From Streptomyces avicenniae (GTDB lineage: Bacteria; Actinomycetota; Actinomycetes; Streptomycetales; Streptomycetaceae): a DNA stretch of 64,000 nt. Under the pieces are notes generated by a model. It saw only the letters and a list, made by a program, of their open reading frames with translations. It made no database searches and was not told where the DNA came from. Within the stretch, counting starts at the first letter, position 1. Each line of letters opens with the position of its first letter. The stretch covers positions 62,001 to 126,000 of the forward strand of contig NZ_JOEK01000010.1 of assembly GCF_000719135.1 (NCBI RefSeq). The letters are read 5' to 3'. This document shows, in pieces, positions 22,440-32,008 of this stretch. The translations under genes were made by a program, and so were the position numbers.

Positions 22440-25400
22440 ATGACCGCCCCACCACAGCAGCTGCCCGACGGCGTGACGGTGCCGGAGGACGCCCTGCGCG
22501 ACCTCACCGATCCGGACGGCCCCTACCTGATCGGCGTCCGGCACCACGCGCCGTCGCTCGCCGCGGCCGTGCCGCACCTGCTGGACGCCGCCGCGCCGGA
22601 CGTCCTGCTCGTCGAACTGCCCGCCGAGCTCCAGGACCGGCTCGGCTGGCTCGCCCACGACGACACGCGCGCGCCCGTCGCCCTGGCGGCGGTGCCGCAG
22701 GGCGAGGCGAGCCCCGACCCGGCGTTCTACCCGTTCGCCGACTTCTCCCCCGAGCTGGCCGCCCTGCGCTGGGCGGCCCGCCGGGGGGTCCCCGCCGTCG
22801 CCGCCGACCTGCCGCTCGCCGACCCGGCCTGGCGGCGCCCACCCGGCGGCCACCCGCCCGAGTCGCCCACGGACGCGACGGCCCGCCCCGGGCTGCGCCA
22901 CGCCCTGCGCGCCCGCCTCACCGGCCGCGCGGGCGACGACCTGTGGGACCGGCTGGTCGAGGTCGGCGCCCCCGGCTCCCCGCCGGAGAGCCTGCGCCGC
23001 GCCGCCCTCCTCACCGGCTGGGCCCTGCGCCACGACGCCGCGCACGGCCACGGCGTCGAGGCGCTCGACCTGCGGCGCGAGCAGTGGATGCGCCAGCGCA
23101 TCGCCGAGGCGACGGCGAAGGGGCAGCGCGCGGCGGCGGTCGTCGGCGCCTTCCACACGCCCGCCCTGACGCCGCGCGCGATGAAGGGGCACGACGCCCC
23201 GGAGCCGGTCCCGGCCGCGCCGTGGACCGTCTCCCTCATCCCGTACACCTACGCCCTCCTCGACGCGCGCTCCGGCTATCCGGCGGGCATCCGCGACCCG
23301 GAGTGGCAGCAGCAGGTCCTGGAGGCGTCGGGCGACCCCGCCGCCCTCCACGACGCGCTGACCCGCACCGCCGTACGGATCTGCGCCCGCCTGCGTGCCC
23401 AGGACCACCCGTCGGGCCCGGCCGACGCCGTGGAGATCACCCGCCTGGCCACCGACCTGGCCGCCCTGCGCGGCCTGCCCGCCCCCGGACGCGGCGAGCT
23501 GATCGAGGCCGTGCAGACCGCCCTCGCGCAGGGCGAGCCGCTGGGACGCGGGCGCGCCGTCTCCCGCGCGCTGGAGGACGTCCTCATCGGCACCCGCACG
23601 GGCAGCCCCGCCCCTGGCGCCCCGCGCGGCGGCCTGGCCCCCGCCGTCGAGGCCGAGCTGACCGAACTCGGCCTGCCCGCCCCGCCCGACACGCCGTCCG
23701 AGGCGCGCGACCTGCGCCTCGACCCCGCCCGCACACCGCTGGACCGCAGGCGCGACGTCCTGCTGCGCCGCCTGGCCGTCTGCGGCGTCCCCTACGCCGA
23801 GGAGCAGTCCGTCACGGGCCCCGGCGGCACCGAGGCCCTGACCACCCGCTGGCAGATCCGCTGGACCCCGGCCACCGCCGCGATGCTCGCCGCGGCGACC
23901 GTCCGTGGCGTCACCGCGGCCCAGGCGGCGGAGGGCGCGCTGCGGGAACGCCATCGCGCCGAACGGGACGCGGGCGGCCCCACGGCGTCCCAGGTCCTCA
24001 CCGGTCTCGGCCAGGCGGCCGGGTGCGACCTCGGCACGCTCACCGCAGAACGGCTCGGCGAGCTGCGCGCCGTCCTCCCCACCTCGGGCACGCTGCCCGA
24101 ACTCCTCGCCGCCCTCGCCCTCCTCGACCGCCTGACCGCGGCGGGCCGCGTGCCCGGCGACGCCACCGGCCCGCACGGCACCGCCGAGCTGCTCACCACG
24201 GCGGCCGTCCGCCAGATCGAGGGCCTGACCGGCTCCACCGATCCTGCCGACGCCCACGCCCTGGTCGAACTCGCCCATCGCGCCGACGTGTTCGGCGGCC
24301 TGCGGCTCACCACCGAGCTGGCCGCCCTCGCCGCCGACGGCTCCCCGCTGATGCGCGGGGCCGCCGGAGCCGTACGCGTCCTCCTCGGTCACGGCACACC
24401 GGAGGCGCTGGGCGACCTGGTCGCCTCCTGGGTGGACGCGGCGACCACCCCGGCCGCGCGCACCGCGCTCACCGGCCGTCTCACCGGCCTGCTCACCGCC
24501 GCGGGGCCGCTCCTGGAAGCCGCGCCCGCCGCGCTCGCGCCGCTGCTCGACCGGATCACCGACCTGCCCGACCGGCAGTTCCTCGACCGGCTCCCCGCCC
24601 TGCGCGGCGGCTTCGACACCCTGAGCCCCGCCGCCCGCGACCGCCTGCTCGCCGTGGTCGAGGACCGGCTGGGCGACCGGATCGCGCCGCTCGCCGCCAC
24701 CGACGCGGCCACGGCGGAGCGGTGGACCCGCGCCGACCTCACGGCACGGGACGCCCTCGCCGCCCTCGGCCTGCTGCCCGCCCCCGCCGACCCCGTCCCG
24801 CGCGACGCCTCCCCGCACGAAGCCTTCCCGAAGGACACGTCCCCGCGCGCCGCCGAGACGCCGCCCGCCGCCGAGTCCGCGCTGCCGCCCGCCGACCGCT
24901 GGCGCCTCGTCCTCGGCCGCCGCTCCGACCAGCTCTCGGCCGGAGCCGCACCCCTGGCCACCGCGCTCGACGAGCTGTACGGCGCCGGTCGCGGCGAGGG
25001 CGCGCGCGGCGACCTCGGTCACGGCCGGGGCGGCGGCCGGGAGGCCCCGTTCCCCGGCATCCGGGCGTGGTCGGACGAGCTGGCCGCCCTGTTCGGCCCC
25101 GGCATCCGCGAGGAGGTCCTCGCCGCCGCGGCCGAGGCGGGACGGCCCGACGCGGCGCTCGCCCTCGACCCCGAGCACGTGCGCCCGTCCGTCGAACTCC
25201 TCCACACGGTGCTCCAGCACGCCGGAGGGCTGCCCGAGGCGCGGCTCGCCGCCCTGCGGCCCCTGGTCCGCCGCCTCGTGGACGAGCTGACCCGCGAACT
25301 GTCCACCCGCCTGCGCCCCGCCCTGACCGGCACCACGCTGCCCCGACCCAGCCGCAGGCCGGGCGGCGCCCTCGACCTCGCCGCCACGCTCCGGGCCAAC

Positions 25401-25982
25401 CTGCCCACCGCACGCCGCGAATCCGACGGCACGGTCCGCATCGTCCCCGAGCACCCCGTGTTCCGCACCCGCGCCAAACGCTCCGCCGACTGGCGGCTGA
25501 TCATCCTCACCGACGTCTCGGGCTCCATGGAGCCCTCCACCATCTGGTCGGCGCTCACCGCCTCCGTCCTCGCCGGGGTCCCCGCGCTCAGCACGCACTT
25601 CCTCGCCTTCTCGACCGAGGTCGTCGATCTCACGGGCCACGTGCACGACCCCCTCTCGCTCCTCCTCGAAGTGCGGGTCGGTGGCGGCACGCACATCGCC
25701 GCCGCGCTCCGCCACGCCCGCACGCTCGTCACCGCCCCCTCCCGCACGCTCACCGTCGTCATCAGCGACTTCGAGGAGGGCTACCCCCTCGGTCCCCTCC
25801 TCGCCGAGGTCCGCGCCCTCGCCGACACCGGCGGGCACCTCCTCGGCGTCGCCGGGCTCGACGACGCGGGCAGACCCCGCTACTCCACGGCCGTCGCCGG
25901 GCAACTGGTCTCCGCCGGTATGCCCGTCGCCGCCCTCAGCCCTCTCGAACTCGCCCGCTGGGTAGGGGAGAAGATCCGATGA
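22440..25982 (+). CDS. DUF5682-VWA fusion protein (YehM-YehP type)
   Basis: The protein has 1180 residues. The N-terminal 700-800 residues are of the DUF5682 type, starting with the family motif YLIGVRHHAPSLAAAV and VLLVELPAELQDRL. The last 170 residues are a von Willebrand A domain with an intact MIDAS: DVSGS from D1025, the threonine region GGGTHIAAALRHA, and VVISDFEEGYPLGPL. In E. coli these two parts are separate genes (yehM, yehP). Here they are one polypeptide. VWA domains bind a metal and a partner protein, and MoxR ATPases act on such partners. A low-complexity linker rich in Pro/Ala/Glu (near SPHEAFPKDTSPRAAE) separates the halves. The stop overlaps the next ATG. Confidence 0.88.
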   Translation: MTAPPQQLPDGVTVPEDALRDLTDPDGPYLIGVRHHAPSLAAAVPHLLDAAAPDVLLVELPAELQDRLGWLAHDDTRAPVALAAVPQGEASPDPAFYPFADFSPELAALRWAARRGVPAVAADLPLADPAWRRPPGGHPPESPTDATARPGLRHALRARLTGRAGDDLWDRLVEVGAPGSPPESLRRAALLTGWALRHDAAHGHGVEALDLRREQWMRQRIAEATAKGQRAAAVVGAFHTPALTPRAMKGHDAPEPVPAAPWTVSLIPYTYALLDARSGYPAGIRDPEWQQQVLEASGDPAALHDALTRTAVRICARLRAQDHPSGPADAVEITRLATDLAALRGLPAPGRGELIEAVQTALAQGEPLGRGRAVSRALEDVLIGTRTGSPAPGAPRGGLAPAVEAELTELGLPAPPDTPSEARDLRLDPARTPLDRRRDVLLRRLAVCGVPYAEEQSVTGPGGTEALTTRWQIRWTPATAAMLAAATVRGVTAAQAAEGALRERHRAERDAGGPTASQVLTGLGQAAGCDLGTLTAERLGELRAVLPTSGTLPELLAALALLDRLTAAGRVPGDATGPHGTAELLTTAAVRQIEGLTGSTDPADAHALVELAHRADVFGGLRLTTELAALAADGSPLMRGAAGAVRVLLGHGTPEALGDLVASWVDAATTPAARTALTGRLTGLLTAAGPLLEAAPAALAPLLDRITDLPDRQFLDRLPALRGGFDTLSPAARDRLLAVVEDRLGDRIAPLAATDAATAERWTRADLTARDALAALGLLPAPADPVPRDASPHEAFPKDTSPRAAETPPAAESALPPADRWRLVLGRRSDQLSAGAAPLATALDELYGAGRGEGARGDLGHGRGGGREAPFPGIRAWSDELAALFGPGIREEVLAAAAEAGRPDAALALDPEHVRPSVELLHTVLQHAGGLPEARLAALRPLVRRLVDELTRELSTRLRPALTGTTLPRPSRRPGGALDLAATLRANLPTARRESDGTVRIVPEHPVFRTRAKRSADWRLIILTDVSGSMEPSTIWSALTASVLAGVPALSTHFLAFSTEVVDLTGHVHDPLSLLLEVRVGGGTHIAAALRHARTLVTAPSRTLTVVISDFEEGYPLGPLLAEVRALADTGGHLLGVAGLDDAGRPRYSTAVAGQLVSAGMPVAALSPLELARWVGEKIR

Positions 25983-27793
25983 CCGGCACTCCGCCGCTGC
26001 CCCCCGTCGCGCCCGCCGTGACCGCCGCCCTCGTCGGCGCGCTCAGCCCGCGCCTGCGCAAACGCCTCGACGCCGCCGCGGCCAAGCTCACCGCCCGCCC
26101 CCTCACGCGCGACGGCGACACGGTCCGCGTCCAGGTGGACGACGAGACCGCGCTCGCCCTCCACGCCCCCACGGGGTCGGTGCTCTCGGCCGACGACATC
26201 CGCTGCGACTGCCTCCTCGCGCCCGCCTGCGTGCACCGGGCCGCCATCGCCACGGCCGCCCCCGTCGCGGACGACGCCCCGCCGCAGGCCCCGGGGGAGT
26301 CCGCCGCCGCACAGCCCGCCACCGGCCCCGGCACCGCCGAGCCTCCCGGCGGGACGGTCACACCCGAGCAACTTGCCGCCGCGCAGGCCCTGTGGAGCGC
26401 CGCCGCCTCCGCGCTCGAAGCCGGGATCGACGGCGCGGGCGCCGTCCTCCAGGCCGAACTCCTCGGCGCCGCCCACACGGCACGCCTCGCCGCGCTTCCC
26501 CGCCCCGCCACAGCGGCCATCACCGTCGTCGGGCGCCTGCGCGCCGCCCGCGCCGCCGACCCCGCCCACCGTCTCACCGACCTGACCACGGCCCTCGGCG
26601 AACTCCTCCACACGACCCACGGCCTCGCACGCCCCGAGGCCCCCGACGCCGCCGCACTCCGCGGCACCGCCCGCAGGACGTACAACCCCGGCGGATCCCT
26701 GCGCCTCTACGGCCTGTTCACCGAGCCGGTACGCGCCGACAGCGGCCACGCGGGGGCCGTCACCTGGACGGCGGACGCGGACGGCCGCCTCTACAACGTC
26801 CCCGACGTCATGCCGGGCGGCGCGGAGCGCGCGGCCACCGCCGTCACCCGCACGATCCGGCTCGGCGACACCGCCCTCACCCACCGGGAGCTGTCCCGCG
26901 CCGGACTCTCCCTCTCCGGCGCGACCGTCACCCCGGACGGACGCCTCGGCGCCGGAGCGGCCGTCCGCGCCGTCCGCGCGACCGGGGCCGCCTGGGACGA
27001 GGAGCCGCTCGCCCAGCTGTGGTCGGCGCCCCCCGCCGCCCAGGCCGCCCGCGCCCTCGACGCGCTGGCGCTCCCCGAGCCGCAGCGCCCGCCGGGCGCC
27101 GACCTGCTCTTCCTCGACGTCACGGTCGTCGGCGCCCTGCGCGAGACCGGCCGGGAGGTACTGCTCGCCGACTGCGGCGGCCTCGGCGTACGGCTCGTCG
27201 CGGCCGACGACCACCCCGCCCTCGCCCACCGCGACAACCTGCGGCTGCTGGCCATGGTCCCCGGCCTCGCCCTGCGCGTCGTCGGACGCCTCGTCCCTGC
27301 GGCGCACCCCCGGCTGCGCCTCCTGGCGGTCGGCCGCCCCCCGGGCCACGAGACCGTCCTGCGCACGCCCCCCGGCTCGGGCCACACGGACCTGGGCCAC
27401 GACCGCCTGCAACGCGGCGACCTGCCGCCGGGGCGCCCCGTACCGGCGGGAACAGTCGTCCACGAGCCCGCCGAGGCGCCCCTCCACCTCCTGCGCCGCA
27501 GAACGGACCAGGCCGCCGCGGCGGGCCGCCGCACCCTCGCCCTCCCCGGCCGCGACGGCGGCGACGGCCGCCGCCTGCGCACGGCGGGCCTGCGCACCGG
27601 CGCCGCCCTCCTCGACGAACTGCACCGCGCCGCCGCCGACCGGGGCCGGGACGTCTTCGGGCGCCTCCTGCCCGCCGACGCCGACCGGTTCGCCCGCGCC
27701 TGGCTGGCCGTGGCGCTCTACACCGACAGCGCCGCCAGGACGCTGTGCGCCGCCGCGTGGCACGGGCCAGGCGGGCAGGAGGGCGCCGACTGA
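25979..27793 (+). CDS. SWIM zinc-finger protein (YehQ-like), last gene of MoxR-VWA operon
   Basis: The protein has 604 residues. A SWIM-type zinc site C-x-C-x5-C-x-H is formed by C76, C78, C84 and H86 (CDCLLAPACVH), after a short strand pair (TVRVQVDDETALALH). A Pro/Ala-rich linker follows, and then a long domain with ARRTYNPGGSLRLYGLFTEP and several beta-rich blocks (ADLLFLDVTVVG, EVLLADCGGLGVRLV). SWIM domains bind DNA or protein. YehQ of E. coli has the same design and neighbourhood. The gene is coupled to the VWA gene (ATGA) and closes the operon. No terminator hairpin is obvious in the 51 bp before the next gene. Confidence 0.85.
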   Translation: MTGTPPLPPVAPAVTAALVGALSPRLRKRLDAAAAKLTARPLTRDGDTVRVQVDDETALALHAPTGSVLSADDIRCDCLLAPACVHRAAIATAAPVADDAPPQAPGESAAAQPATGPGTAEPPGGTVTPEQLAAAQALWSAAASALEAGIDGAGAVLQAELLGAAHTARLAALPRPATAAITVVGRLRAARAADPAHRLTDLTTALGELLHTTHGLARPEAPDAAALRGTARRTYNPGGSLRLYGLFTEPVRADSGHAGAVTWTADADGRLYNVPDVMPGGAERAATAVTRTIRLGDTALTHRELSRAGLSLSGATVTPDGRLGAGAAVRAVRATGAAWDEEPLAQLWSAPPAAQAARALDALALPEPQRPPGADLLFLDVTVVGALRETGREVLLADCGGLGVRLVAADDHPALAHRDNLRLLAMVPGLALRVVGRLVPAAHPRLRLLAVGRPPGHETVLRTPPGSGHTDLGHDRLQRGDLPPGRPVPAGTVVHEPAEAPLHLLRRRTDQAAAAGRRTLALPGRDGGDGRRLRTAGLRTGAALLDELHRAAADRGRDVFGRLLPADADRFARAWLAVALYTDSAARTLCAAAWHGPGGQEGAD

Positions 27794-27844
27794 CGCCCGA
27801 CAACTCCTTGCGAGGCCCCCCGGCGGCCCACCAGCATCACCCCC

Positions 27845-28705
27845 ATGCCCCCACCGCCCACGCCCCCCGCGAACCCCCCGACCGAGCGGTTCACGACCGT
27901 GCGCGGCGTCCGCCTCGCCCACCTCGACCACGGTGGTCCCGGCACGCCGCTCCTCGCCCTGCACGGCCACTTCGGCCGCGCCCGTACGTTCTCCCCACTC
28001 GCCGCCGCCCTCGCCCCGCACCGCCGCGTCATCGCGCTCGAACAGCGCGCCCACGGCCACAGCGGGAGCGACGGCGACGTCACCCCCGACGCGTACGCCG
28101 ACGACGCCGCCGCGTTCCTGCGCGCGCTCGGCCTCGGCCCGGTGGACGTCCTCGGCCACTCCATGGGCGGTGTCACGGCCTTCCGGCTCGCCGCACGCGC
28201 ACCCGACCTCGTGCGCACCCTCGTCGTGGAGGAAGGCGGCGCCGACAACCGGCCGCCCCTGGTCCCGCACCCCGTCCTCGACACCCGCGCCTGGCCGCGG
28301 CGCGCCCCGTCCCTCGACGCGCTGCGCCGCGCCATCGCGGCACAGGGCGTCCCCGACCCCGCCTACTTCCTGGAGAGCGCCGTCGAACACCCCGACGGCT
28401 GGGGCCTGCTCCTCGACCACGACGAGCTGTACGCCTCGCAGACCGCCCTCGTCGGCGACCACTGGCCCGACTGGCTGGCCTCCTCCTGCCCCGCCCTGCT
28501 GCTGCACGGCCGGGCGAGCACCGTCCTGCCGACCGCGCTGGCCCGCGAGATGGCGGCCCGCCGCCCCCGCACCCTTCTGCGCGAGTTCCCCGCAGCGGGA
28601 CACTGGCTGCACGACGACGACCCCGACGGCTTCGCCCACGCGGTCGCCCGGTTCCTCGACACCGCGACGACGGCCGCCCCGCCCCCGGCCCGACGGGTAC
28701 GGTGA
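27845..28705 (+). CDS. alpha/beta hydrolase
   Basis: The protein has 286 residues. LLALHGHFGRARTF provides the oxyanion-hole HG motif. The nucleophile elbow is GHSMGG, with serine preceded by DVLGH. A late acid strand (ALLLHGRAST) and the histidine region AAGHWLHDDDPDGF complete the catalytic triad. The substrate is unknown. The protein begins with a Pro-rich stretch of about 20 residues, so the true start may lie a little later. It is 51 bp downstream of the SWIM gene and could be read through from that operon. Confidence 0.82.
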   Translation: MPPPPTPPANPPTERFTTVRGVRLAHLDHGGPGTPLLALHGHFGRARTFSPLAAALAPHRRVIALEQRAHGHSGSDGDVTPDAYADDAAAFLRALGLGPVDVLGHSMGGVTAFRLAARAPDLVRTLVVEEGGADNRPPLVPHPVLDTRAWPRRAPSLDALRRAIAAQGVPDPAYFLESAVEHPDGWGLLLDHDELYASQTALVGDHWPDWLASSCPALLLHGRASTVLPTALAREMAARRPRTLLREFPAAGHWLHDDDPDGFAHAVARFLDTATTAAPPPARRVR

Positions 28706-28758
28706 GTCCTCCCTCCGCCCCACCCCACCGGCACCCGAGCAGCGCAGAGGTCACCGCC

Positions 28759-29733
28759 ATGGCGTTCTCCCGTTTCCGCCCCGATGCCACCCCCGCCGCC
28801 CGCATCGGCCTCGGCCTCGCCGCCGTCGGCCGCCCCGGGTACATCAACCTGGGGCGTGACGGCGACCTCCCCGCCGACCGCTCACCGCAGGCCCTGCGCG
28901 CCCGCGCCCACGCCCTGCTCGACGCGGCCCACGCCCACGGCGTCCGCTACGTGGACGCCGCCCGCTCCTACGGCCGCGCCGAGGAGTTCCTCGCCGCCTG
29001 GCTGGCGTCCCGCCCCGAGGCCGCGCGCGACATGACGGTCGGCAGCAAGTGGGGCTACACGTACACGGCCGACTGGCGCACGGACGCCGCCGTGCACGAG
29101 ATCAAGGACCACTCGGCCGCCGCGTTCGACCGGCAGTGGTCCGAGAGCGAACACCTCCTCGGCGGGCACCTCGACCTCTACCAGATCCACTCCGTCACCC
29201 CCGCGAGCCAGGTCCTGGCCGACCAGGAGGTCCGCTCACGGCTGGCGCGGCTCGCGGCCGGGGGAGTGACCGTCGGCCTGTCCACGAGCGGCCCCGACCA
29301 GGCGGACGCCATCCGCGCCGCGCTTGAGGTGACGGTGGACGGCCGCCCGCTGTTCGCCACCGTCCAGGCGACCTACAACGTGCTGGAGACGTCGGCGGGC
29401 GACGCGCTCGCCGAGGCGCACGACGCGGGCCTCACCGTCATCGTCAAGGAGGCGCTGGCCAACGGCAGGCTGGCGGGGGACGTCGCCCCGCGCGAGCTGC
29501 ACTTCGTCGCCGAGGAGACCGGCACGACCCCCGACGCGGTCGCCCTCGCCTTCGTGCTGAGTCAGCCGTGGACGGGCCTGGTGCTGTCGGGCGCGGCGAG
29601 CACGGGCCAGCTCGCGGCCAACCTCGCCGCCGCCCGCATCCGTCTCGACGACGGGCAGCAGAACATGCTCACCCGACCGGCGCAGCCGGGGGCCAGCTAC
29701 TGGCACGCGCGCGCCGACCTGCCCTGGCACTGA
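28759..29733 (+). CDS. aldo/keto reductase
   Basis: The protein has 324 residues with a TIM-barrel AKR pattern: YVDAARSYGRAEEFL, GSKWGYTYTADW, LDLYQIHSVTP and the late LSQPWTGLVLSGAAST NADP-site block. The usual catalytic Tyr and Lys positions are represented by SYGRAE and SKWGY. The enzyme is expected to reduce carbonyls with NADPH. The substrate is unknown. The start is ATG 28759, 53 bp after the hydrolase. It converges on the acyltransferase gene. Confidence 0.82.
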   Translation: MAFSRFRPDATPAARIGLGLAAVGRPGYINLGRDGDLPADRSPQALRARAHALLDAAHAHGVRYVDAARSYGRAEEFLAAWLASRPEAARDMTVGSKWGYTYTADWRTDAAVHEIKDHSAAAFDRQWSESEHLLGGHLDLYQIHSVTPASQVLADQEVRSRLARLAAGGVTVGLSTSGPDQADAIRAALEVTVDGRPLFATVQATYNVLETSAGDALAEAHDAGLTVIVKEALANGRLAGDVAPRELHFVAEETGTTPDAVALAFVLSQPWTGLVLSGAASTGQLAANLAAARIRLDDGQQNMLTRPAQPGASYWHARADLPWH

Positions 29734-29761
29734 CGGCGCGGCGGCGCGCCGCCGCCTCGGC

Positions 29762-30439
29762 TCAGGCGGCCTTCGCCTTGGTGGCGTACATGTCCACGTA
29801 CTCCTGGCCGGACAGGCGCATGACCTCGGTCATGACCTCGTCGGTGACGGCGCGCAGCACGTAGCGGTCGCGGTCCATGCCCTCGTAGCGCGAGAAGTCC
29901 AGCGGCTGGCCGAAGCGGACGGTGATGCGGCCCCCGCCGATCCTCGGCAGCCCCTTGCCGCCCGGCTGCACCCGGTCGGTCCCGATCATCGCGAACGGCA
30001 CGACCGGCGCGCCGGTCATCAGCGTGAGGCGGGCGATGCCCGTACGGCCCCGGTACAGCCGCCCGTCGGGCGAGCGCGTGCCCTCGGGGTAGATGCCGAA
30101 CATCCGCCCCTCCTCCAGGATGCGGCGCCCGGTCATCAGCGCGGCGACGCCGCCGTGCCCGCCGTCCCGGTCCACCGGGACCATGCCGACCGCGGTGAAG
30201 AACCACGCCATGGCCCGCCCCTTGAGGCCACGGCCGCGGACGTACTCCTCCTTGCCGATGAAGAAGACCTGGCGCTTGCTGATCAGCGGAAGGATCACGG
30301 AGTCGATGAACGTCAGGTGGTTGCCCGCGAGGATCACCGGTCCCTCACCGGGGACGCGCTCGATGCCCTCGACCCGGGGGCGGAACAGCAGCTTCAGCAG
30401 CGGGCCGACCAGCACCTTGAGCAGGATGAATCGGGACAA
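29762..30439 (-). CDS. 1-acylglycerol-3-phosphate O-acyltransferase (PlsC-type)
   Basis: The protein has 225 residues. The acyltransferase motif NHxxxxD is present as NHLTFIDS, followed by FFIGKEEY, GMVPVDRDGG and YPEGTRSPDG. These are the four PlsC blocks. The enzyme acylates lysophosphatidic acid or a similar acceptor at the inner membrane face. TTG 30439 has GGAGGGG just upstream and gives the length usual for relatives. GTG 30475 would add 12 residues (SRDTRKDPEGK). It is divergent from the glycerophosphodiesterase gene, another phospholipid-related function. Confidence 0.85.
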   Translation of the reverse strand: MSRFILLKVLVGPLLKLLFRPRVEGIERVPGEGPVILAGNHLTFIDSVILPLISKRQVFFIGKEEYVRGRGLKGRAMAWFFTAVGMVPVDRDGGHGGVAALMTGRRILEEGRMFGIYPEGTRSPDGRLYRGRTGIARLTLMTGAPVVPFAMIGTDRVQPGGKGLPRIGGGRITVRFGQPLDFSRYEGMDRDRYVLRAVTDEVMTEVMRLSGQEYVDMYATKAKAA

Positions 30440-30655
30440 CTTCCCCTCCGGGTCTTTCCGTGTGTCGCGGGACACCGTGTGCCACCAGGACGATACTCGC
30501 GCTTCGGGTCGCCTCGCGCACGGGGTTCACACACCGGATACTCAGATTTGATCTGACGTGTCCGGAACGCCCCGGTTCCGCACGGTCCGTCCGCGTGTCC
30601 CGCCCCGGGGTCCCGGCCCGGCGGGGACACCCCCACGGAGGCGCACGGAGACAGC

Positions 30656-31837
30656 ATGACACCAGACCGGACCGCCCGCCGCGGCCCCCGCCGCCGGGCC
30701 GTGCTCGGGGCCGCGCTGGCCGGGACCGCCGTGTCCCTCACCGCCGCCCCCGCCGCCGATCCCGCGGACGCCACCCGGCGACGGCCCCGCGCCCCGCGCG
30801 ACGGCGGCCTGCCCGACCTGCGCGCCCCCGCCGTCGTCGCGCACCGCGGCGCCTGCGGCTACCGCCCCGAGCACACGGCGGGCGCGTACCGCCTCGGCCT
30901 CGACCTCGGCGCCGACATGATCGAACAGGACGTCGTCCCCACCAAGGACGGCCGCCTCGTCTGCCGTCACGAGAACGAGATCGGCGGCACGACGGACGTC
31001 GCCGACCACCCCCGGTTCGCCGACCGCCGCACCACCAAGACCGTGGACGGCGCACGCGTCACCGGCTGGTTCACCGAGGACTTCACGCTCGCCGAGCTGA
31101 AGACCCTCCGTGCCACGGAACGCCTCCCGGACCGCCGCCCGCACAACACGCTCTACGACGGCCGCTGGTCAGTCCCCACCTACGACGAGGTCCTCGACTG
31201 GGCCGCCGAGCAGGGGGAGCGGCGCGGGCGGCCCGTCCGCCTGTGCACCGAGACGAAGCACTCCACCTACTTCCGCTCCCTCGGCCTCGGCGTCGAGGAA
31301 CCGCTCGCCGACCTCCTGCGCCGCCACGGCCTCGACCACGCCGACTCCCGGGTCGTCCTCCAGTCGTTCGAACCGGCCAGCGTCCGGCGCCTCGCGCGCC
31401 TCGTGGACAACCCCCGCATCCTCCTGCTCGCCGAGGCCGACAGCCGCCCCGCCGACCTCGCGGCGGACGACGACCCGCGCACGACCGCCGACCTGATCAC
31501 CCCCGAAGGGCTGCGCCGCATAGCCCGCTACGCGCAGGGCATCGGCCCGACCCTCGACCTCGTCGTCCCGCGCGGCGACGACGACCGCCTCGGGCGCCCG
31601 TCCTCCCTCGTGGACGACGCCCACGACGCCGGGCTCCTCGTCTACGGCTACACCCTGCGCAACGAGAACGCCTTCCTGCCCGCCGACTTCCGCCGCGGCG
31701 ACGACCCGCGCGGCCACGGCGACGTCTTCGGCGCCGCCCGCGCCTACTTCCGCACCGGACTCGACGCCGTCTTCGCCGACCACCCCGACACCGCGCTGCT
31801 CGCCGCGGGGGACTTCAGGCGCCGTGCCGAGTCATGA
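30656..31837 (+). CDS. secreted glycerophosphodiester phosphodiesterase (GlpQ-type)
   Basis: The protein has 393 residues. The N-terminus has arginine pairs (RRGPRRRAVLG) before a hydrophobic stretch and Ala-rich cleavage region, which suggests Tat or Sec export. The catalytic core starts with VVAHRGACGYRPEHT, where the first histidine and arginine are catalytic. It continues with MIEQDVVPTKDGRLVCRHE (metal-binding Glu/Asp and second histidine), ending with DAVFADHPDTAL. The enzyme releases glycerol 3-phosphate from deacylated phospholipids outside the cell. Its large size matches periplasmic GlpQ and not the short cytoplasmic UgpQ. Confidence 0.9.
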   Translation: MTPDRTARRGPRRRAVLGAALAGTAVSLTAAPAADPADATRRRPRAPRDGGLPDLRAPAVVAHRGACGYRPEHTAGAYRLGLDLGADMIEQDVVPTKDGRLVCRHENEIGGTTDVADHPRFADRRTTKTVDGARVTGWFTEDFTLAELKTLRATERLPDRRPHNTLYDGRWSVPTYDEVLDWAAEQGERRGRPVRLCTETKHSTYFRSLGLGVEEPLADLLRRHGLDHADSRVVLQSFEPASVRRLARLVDNPRILLLAEADSRPADLAADDDPRTTADLITPEGLRRIARYAQGIGPTLDLVVPRGDDDRLGRPSSLVDDAHDAGLLVYGYTLRNENAFLPADFRRGDDPRGHGDVFGAARAYFRTGLDAVFADHPDTALLAAGDFRRRAES

Positions 31838-32008
31838 ATCTCACAGGCGAGTTGGCCGCTCACCATTCCCCCCGCCCGCGCACTCCAGCACAATGCTGAC
31901 GGCGCAGGTCCCGGCCCGCGCCGTCAGGGCTGTCGCCGACCGGATGCGCGACCCTCAACTCCACGCCCGGTCGGCCCATACACCTCGCTTGGGAGGCGTG
32001 CACACACC

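Noticed and set aside
28759..29733. Aldo/keto reductase and hydrolase as members of the damage operon
   Set aside because: They follow the SWIM gene by about 50-bp gaps without coupling and have generic metabolic folds. Co-transcription is possible, but I do not count them as part of the MoxR-VWA system.
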